DNA of 64,000 bases, from positions 29,820,326 through 29,884,325 of the forward strand of contig OY821791.1 of NCBI GenBank assembly GCA_963682175.1, written 5' to 3'. The DNA is from Triglochin maritima (Eukaryota > Streptophyta > Magnoliopsida > Alismatales > Juncaginaceae). The notes beneath the pieces were generated by a model, which saw only the letters and a list, made by a program, of their open reading frames with translations, did not search any database and was not told where the DNA came from. This document shows, one piece after another, positions 57,881 to 64,000 of this stretch (positions are counted from its first letter, which is position 1; the number at the start of each line of letters is the position of its first letter). Both the position numbers and the translations under genes were made by a program.

Positions 57881-58026
57881 AAAACCACCACAATCAAACC
57901 TCACCTCCGGATTCCACCAAAAGAGTTCACAACACAATCTCTAGAAGACTAGAACTCACCAAACACCACTTTATCTCAAAACATATTCCAGACCAAAAAC
58001 CCACAATTCTTTTGGATCAAAAACAG

Positions 58027-58578
58027 GTATTTTGGATTCAAGATTGGTTTTTGGGTGATTTTGGGTTCTGGGTTTCTGTCTTTTGGTGCAAAGATTGCAT
58101 TTTTATGCTCTTTTTCTGTTCTTGTATTTGGTTTTTGTGTGTTTTGTTGAATTTGTTGTCTTTTTTGAGTTTTGTTGGATTCAGTTGATTTTGGGTTTGG
58201 TTGGATTTGTCTGATTTTGTTCTATCAACTACAGCTATGGTGTTGATTTTGTTCTGATTTTGTTTTATCATTTATTATGATTTTGTAGCCCATATATCTG
58301 TTTTTTTACAGCTGAGAAGCCCTTTTTGGGTTCATATAATCCATAATTTTAAAATTTCAATTTATATTTGCGTACATATTAGTTTTTCAGAGAAATTAAA
58401 ATATCTTTTGTAATTTGGTTATGTTGGGTAATTGGTTTCTTTTCCTAAAGGGATTTCCAATTCTTATGGCTTTTGCTAATGATGAATTGTCTTGTTGTTA
58501 TGTGACTTCTTTTTAAGTAGACAACAAAATGAATTTTTTTTTAATTTTCATTTCAATTTTGATCTTGATCAAGTGCAG
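58027..58578 (+). other. Probable 5' UTR intron of the RING gene
   Basis: Donor ...AAACAG|GTATTT at 58026/58027 and acceptor TCAAGTGCAG|ATTTC at 58578, with a T-rich interior typical of plant introns. The upstream exon (about 57880-58026) would be non-coding. Leader introns are common in this kind of gene. Inferred from splice signals only. Confidence 0.5.
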
Positions 58579-58634
58579 ATTTCAGAAAAACAACGGTTAT
58601 CGGAAAATTCCAATATCTGATTGTGAGATCTGTC

Positions 58635-61606
58635 ATGGGAGCGGCTTGCTGCTGTTTTCGTGTAGACGATATTGAGGATCATGGAACTTTAAGTCACCAA
58701 ATTTGTTTCAATTTCTTCACTGCAGAGATATTACATGTGGTATGTGTTCTTTTCCAGCTGAATTATTATCGTGTTTGATTCGTAAGATTCGACTAACATC
58801 GTTTCTACAAAATCTAACAGTCACTTAAACTCTACTTTTCCATTTCACTGTTGCAATAATATTGTCCTAATGATGGAAATAAAAATTTGCACTCATTTTT
58901 TATACCAAAGGCCCATTTGAATCACATTTTGATAGTTGATTTTCTTATCAAATCCAATTGAATATCAAATTCAGCTCCCAAACAAACCCTTGTCTTAGTA
59001 CAAAGACTAAGTTTTTAGATGTCAAGTCTATAAATCACATTTCATTCTTGCCTTTCGGAATCAAAATCTGGTTATTGGAATTTGATTCCAGAATCCAGAC
59101 AGACCCTAAATCTAATTGTTGTACAAGATGTTTCTTTAGGTCTCTATTTGAGTCATACATCACAAGTTACATACTTTGTCGAGGTCATCTACCCTCGTAA
59201 TGATTTTGGTTTTGTTTTGGTTCCCAACAAGCAGTGTGACACTTTATTCCGAAGAAGTGGAGTCCCAAATACTCCATCTTCTGAAATCGAAACCACGGCT
59301 CTTCAACTCGCCGATAATTCTTCATGTGACACATACCGGTCTCCTCCAAGGCCATTGCCGTATGAAGACCCAAGATTCTCAGCTTTGCAAGGTCGAAGCC
59401 TTTCGCTTGCTCGTGGGAAACCATCAATCCTCAGCCAAGATGAACCAGATGTAGTTCGGAAGAATGCGGGTGCTTATGCTATCAGTACCGGAGAAAGGTG
59501 GAACACGTCGGAGCAAGATGACAGTTTAAAAAGTATTTTACATTCTACCGAATCTTCATTGAAGAAACCCAGTGTGGAATTGGTGGATGGAGTTCCATAT
59601 GTGTTTACGTCGTCCGAAGACGAAGATTCATGCCCAATATGTCTTGAGGGTACATCCCTGCATCTCCTTCGCGCTGTTGATCATTAATTCTTCATTTTCT
59701 TTTCTGTATGTTATTTTTCGTAAGCGGTTTCTATCATGACCTTCTAAAACAAATTCTTTGCATGCTAGTTGTAGGTTTAGCTTTTGCTGGTCTAATATAA
59801 TCAAATGTAAGCTTATAACAATGCTAGTTGTACTTGTTATCCGTAAATGATATTTATTTTTTGCATCACATTGTCATACATTTTAATAGTTAGATGTTAA
59901 AAATCTTTATTTTAATATAAATTTTTAGGTTAGCACTAGATCCTTTTTCATATGTAGTACAACTTTCTTGCCTCTTTCGTCAAACATGCTTAGGAAATGT
60001 TGGGTCTAAGATGGTTAAGAACTGTTCATATGATGTTAATAATGGCCATTATGTCGGGTAAGTTATTCTCACCCTGTATTGGTCTAAGTTTCCACAGATT
60101 AGTAATATTTAACCACATACACTACAACAACCAACATAATGCAGTTTAACTTTTATTTCGTTGAATATTCATATGTTCATGAGATCAACAGCCAAATTAC
60201 TCATCGTGATTCTCTTTTTGCATTAATCTTCTAGTACATGATATGGTGCTTATACACCCTTCAGTTCAAAATTTCCTTTAATTTATTATTAAATTATAAT
60301 TAAGTTCTGGAAAAACATGTTGTGCTTTAGAACCAATATCAATACGTGAATTTATTCAGAGATGGCATATGATTGATCCAAGTATTCTTGTTGCCGAAGA
60401 GTTAATGGCTTCTTTTTCTTTGTTGTTTCTTTTGCAGAGTATACACTTGAAAACCCTTGTATAACAATGCAGTGTAACCACGATTTTCACCTCGCTTGTA
60501 TATATGAATGGATGGAAAGAAGTGATGCATGTCCGATTTGTGGCAAGGTAACACCTTACTCGGTTAATTTTCATCCTATTTTTGATCCCTTAACCTATGA
60601 GCAATATTCTTGGTGTTTCAAAAACAAATCCTCATTTTCTTCTGGAGAATATAAGTGAGGAGAAGAATCCCTTAACTCTTGTCGTGGTGTGGGTTACACT
60701 TCTTTTCTTCTTCTAGCATTAACTACTAAAACATTTTCCATGAGAAACAAATATTATCACCACAAAATAGAAACAATAAAGCAAGTAAAATGTTCATATT
60801 GACTTGTAGGAGCATGAACTCGAGTTAACTCCAAGATGCACCGAACGTTATGGAACAAGATAGTTTGTATACAGATTCTACGACGTGACTATGTTGTTTT
60901 TATTGTTATATGCTATACTACAGATAATACTTCATTGCTCGAGGATATAGATATGTGTAAGATCGCGCCTTAGTTGATGTTTGTCAAACCAACCCATTTG
61001 GTAAGACCGGTTGAACCAGGCCGTTTTAGAGTGGTTTGGTTTAGTGCTTTAGACTCGGTTTTCAGCTTTTCATATTAACCGCTGGCTCTATCGGTTCAAC
61101 TGGGGTGAACCAGAGGTTTTTGGTTATTTAACCTGGTCCATATTCTATTGGGTGTGATTGATTTGCAGGAAAACAATATGGAAGTAGGGAACTAACTTGC
61201 AAAATAATTTTCTGGTGATTGGTTTCCAAGAAAACTTAAAATAATTTTGGGAACTATGAATGACTTCCTCCATTTCCACCGCAATTTCTTGGAAAGTCAT
61301 GAAACTAAAATTCTGAATTTTCCATCATTTTCTACAAACCAATCACACCCTAAACATATCCACTAAGATAAAATAACCTCTATCCATCATTTTTTTAATT
61401 CTATAATTTACTTATTTATATGTATGCATACACATGATTACCATAGCTGTTGAATTGGTGATCTAAAAACCATGAATTTTATGTGGCTCTTCAGTTAATT
61501 CCAATCATTCTACACAAACTAGATGGAATGTGTTTCACATCATATCATTGCTGAATTTTTTCTTTTCTTTTGAACGTAGGTTATGGTTTTTGAGGAGAAC
61601 ACATGA
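58635..61606 (+). CDS. RING-H2 E3 ubiquitin ligase, At3g02290-like (218 aa, four coding exons)
   Basis: Exons 58635-58739, 59235-59649, 60438-60547 and 61580-61606, total 657 nt in phase, all introns GT-AG. The N-terminus MGAACCC has Gly2 and a Cys cluster, a likely N-myristoylation and S-acylation signal for membrane anchoring (inferred). Exon 2 has TLFRRS, then YRSPPRPLPYEDPRF and SSEDEDSCPICLE, strong hallmarks of this plant family. The RING-H2 spans exons 2-3: CPIC, CNHDFH, CIYEWMERSDACPICGK, with all eight zinc ligands (C3H2C3). The end, VMVFEENT and stop, matches the short family tail. It would transfer ubiquitin from an E2 to unknown substrates. The start ATG is the only one that gives the Cys-rich N-terminus. 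Apparently functional. Confidence 0.88.
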
Positions 61607-63064
61607 TTTGTGACTCGCTTCTTCGATCGCCCAAATCGGATCAATTGTACAGCTAATGAATGGATAAACTCCAAATGGAAGAACATGCATGTTTGGTTCT
61701 TGTAATCCCAAATTCGAGAACTAGATGGGATTGAAGATCATAAGAAGTGTTCTTCAAGGTGGAGGCTTCAATATTTAGAGTGTCTCATTTATTAAACGTG
61801 TTATAATCTTGTAGTGGCTTATTGTTTGATCATCTGGCTATGAAAGTGTGCTAAGGATGTGTTACTGAACTGATTTTAACATTTCTGGTTTCTAGAAGCC
61901 AAATGAAATCGTTCTCAAACTCCAATAGTGGAAATGGATTATTTTGTTTTTGGGTGTGAGAATTTGATTTGAGATTCTGAAGCATGTCAGTAGTATAACT
62001 CAAAAACTAGTGAATTTTTTATAAGGTAACTGGATTTCTTACGTTAGGATTCCCTAAACTAAAGGTTGTAAGTTTACTTCTATTAAGAGATAATAACAGA
62101 TTGGTTTCGATATATAGTTTTTTTTTGTCATCTGTGTTGTGTCTTCAGTTTTTAAGTTCTATATGATCAACAATACACAGTATCAAATGCAAATTGAGAT
62201 TTAAACCGATCGAGATCGCATAAACTTGGTTTGACAAATGTTTTGGTTTGGATTTGGTGAACTGCCCGAATAGAGTCAGTCCTATCCCTACATTTGCTTC
62301 TATATTATGCATTACAATACAGTAATACACGATACAGCAATACACACCCATAAGGGGAAAATCAGATTAGTGTAATTAATTTTCAGATATTATATAAACT
62401 TGAGTGCGCACATCTTTAAATAACGAATTGTTGACACTTTGAACTAGCTAAATGAACAAACTTAGAAACACAAGCTCTTAAAATAATCACCTTTATAACT
62501 AGACTAGAAGAGAGTATAATAAACAAAACCAGACAATTATCTCCAAAGCTAATTACCACCACCCTCAAGGGTAATGGATTAATGGGGAATAGAAGAAACA
62601 AGACTATTTTACCTACTGTGTCATATTTGATTCTTCAATGGTTGAGTTGAGTTCATGTGGTTTTGATTGGGAAAAGAATTCAACAACTAAGTTTGATTGA
62701 TGATCTGAAAAGTTGAAGATGTGATATTGAAAAGATAACCAAGTTCTGTAGTTTATAGATGTGATATTGAAAAGATAACCAATTTCTGTAGTTTATGTTA
62801 CATACTTACATTGTACACAAATGGAAGTCAATTGTTGATAAATATGAGACAATGATTTTGGTTTACACCAGAAACAATGTTTATAGTACACAATAATCAT
62901 CACAGCCGAGTAGCCGACCAACATGGTTGAACCAGATGCATCTATGAAAACCAAAAAAAAAGGAATCATTCGCCGAAAAATAGGCTATGATTATGGTAAG
63001 ACCAGCAAGGGCTTCTTTTTCCTTGACCAGCTCGCTTCGGCTACCAATTCCACCGAGAACATCA
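61607..63064. other. 3' UTR and intergenic spacer between convergent genes
   Basis: The RING gene 3' UTR probably ends around 61800-61900. No other gene seen. 62695-62795 has a short duplicated phrase (GATGTGATATTGAAAAGATAACCAA twice). Confidence 0.6.
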
Positions 63065-64000
63065 TTATTTACCTTCAACCCCACTTGTTTCAAACTCGAC
63101 CTCCAAATCACCACCAGTAAGCCAGTGTTCCCTGAAACAAACATGCAAAGAGTCGAGTTAAAGCACAAACGCTAGCAAATGAGATCGAAGGAGTTTGCCT
63201 TTATTCATACAAAAATGGGGGCCATGCATGAGAATATCATTTTGTTGAGCATTACTATCTTTATTCCGAAAATTGTTAAGCAAACTACACGTGAGACACA
63301 ATTAAAGGACCTAGATAAGATTAGTGTTTGGATAAAAATAAAACACATGTAATTCATGCTTTATTACATACCTTACTCTCTCACAGAGGCGTGCCAACGA
63401 ATCCGAACCGGTCCTAGACGCAACATCCTCAATTTCAGAGGAGTTCGACAACGTCACACTCTCTGCAAGCCTGAACTCACACAATTCTTTCAAGGAGGAT
63501 GCATCAGTCAATACAGCTGAATGGCCACCACCCGCAGCCAGCCTCCGAACCTCTCCAATGCACCTAATCATCTCAACAAAGTATGCAACAGTTGATATAA
63601 GCCGCACGCAAGTCGGAGGAAACGACATGATAACAGGCAAGCGGTGATTGTTTTCTGTAAGGTCTTACCAGTCGACCGGTGACGGGTACCAGGTATAGGT
63701 AGACTTCATATTAGCAGCCTGACCGTAACTGTTGTAACCCCATCCGTATATCCTTCCATCTTTCATCAAAACTAGCGTATGTGAATGCCCACAAGTCAGA
63801 AGTTGCACGCCTGAGGGTATAACCAGTGCCGGAATGTTACGCAGCAGCTCGTCTGACTCACTGGGCCTATGAAAAAGCAATCCACCTTGAGGGCCCATCC
63901 CCAGTTGACCGGCTTGGCCACCACCCCACACGTAAAGGGCTCCTTTTACAGTCGCAGCACAGGTATGAACACCACCACAGGCAACATCTTTGACAACAAT
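63065..64000 (-). CDS. RCC1-repeat protein, 3' part (gene continues beyond the window)
   Basis: Minus-strand exons 63669-64000, 63372-63563 and 63065-63131, joined in phase at GT-AG introns, stop TAA at 63065-63067. The first piece holds RCC1 blade sequences: VACGGVHTC, ALYVWGGGQAGQLGMG, LTCGHSHTLVLMKDGRIYGWGYNSYGQAA. The second continues CIGEVRRLAAGGGHSAVLTDASSLKELCEF, another RCC1-type turn, then SLARLCERVRE and an acidic tail ending GVEGK. RCC1 repeats form a beta-propeller used in Ran exchange factors, UVR8 and other regulators. The particular role is unknown; from memory it fits the plant At3g02300-type family. Upstream exons and the start lie outside the window. Confidence 0.85.

Overview
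This is a plant nuclear genomic window, most likely from a eudicot. The evidence is spliced nuclear genes with GT-AG introns, Ty3/gypsy Tekay-like and Athila-like retroelements, a Ty1/copia gag, and CACTA, hAT and Mutator-like DNA elements. I could not identify the species. About 1-56.3 kb is a nested transposable-element cluster. About 56.3-64 kb is a gene island with two conserved genes.

Layout. 1-1786: right part of a CACTA-type element whose left end lies at or beyond the window edge. 3371-29037: a degenerate reverse-strand Tekay-like chromovirus (C), with gag at the right and the integrase end at the left. Its integrase is split by B1 (4853-15126, TSD cataa), and the LTR of B1 is split by A1 (5423-12732, TSD tctaa). 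Its gag is split by a 1052-bp CACTA element (18784-19835, TSD cca). Its right LTR holds a solo family-B LTR with an inverted B LTR inside it, a 2.2-kb solo LTR, a Mutator-like palindromic element, a hAT MITE and an unclassified insert of about 364 bp. 30166-32620: an LTR-A fragment, a small CACTA MITE and a plant-mobile-domain pseudogene. 32863-45139: a hAT MITE split by a very young gag-only retroelement A2 (33106-45126, TSD atgct). A2 itself contains an inverted 5.48-kb piece of a family-B element between two near-identical 0.74-kb direct copies of A2 sequence. 45768-46074: a long near-perfect hairpin. 48711-53140: a third family-B element (B3) broken by a copia gag fragment. 53141-53735: a second Mutator-like copy. 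55251-56319: another CACTA element.

The LTR elements form two related non-autonomous lineages: A (LTR about 1.2 kb) and B (LTR about 1.4-1.57 kb). Where the primer site is preserved it matches tRNA-Asp. They encode only Gag or Gag-protease of Athila type and no reverse transcriptase or integrase, so they probably depended on an autonomous Athila-type partner not present here. They share a C-terminal Gag module, a duplicated polypurine-like motif and paired palindromes upstream of the LTR TATA box.

The gene island holds an intact four-coding-exon RING-H2 E3 ligase gene (58635-61606, +) and the 3' part of an RCC1-repeat gene (63065-64000, -), arranged convergently. From memory this pair resembles Arabidopsis At3g02290/At3g02300, which would be conserved microsynteny. 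I found no RNA genes, CRISPR arrays or prokaryotic features.
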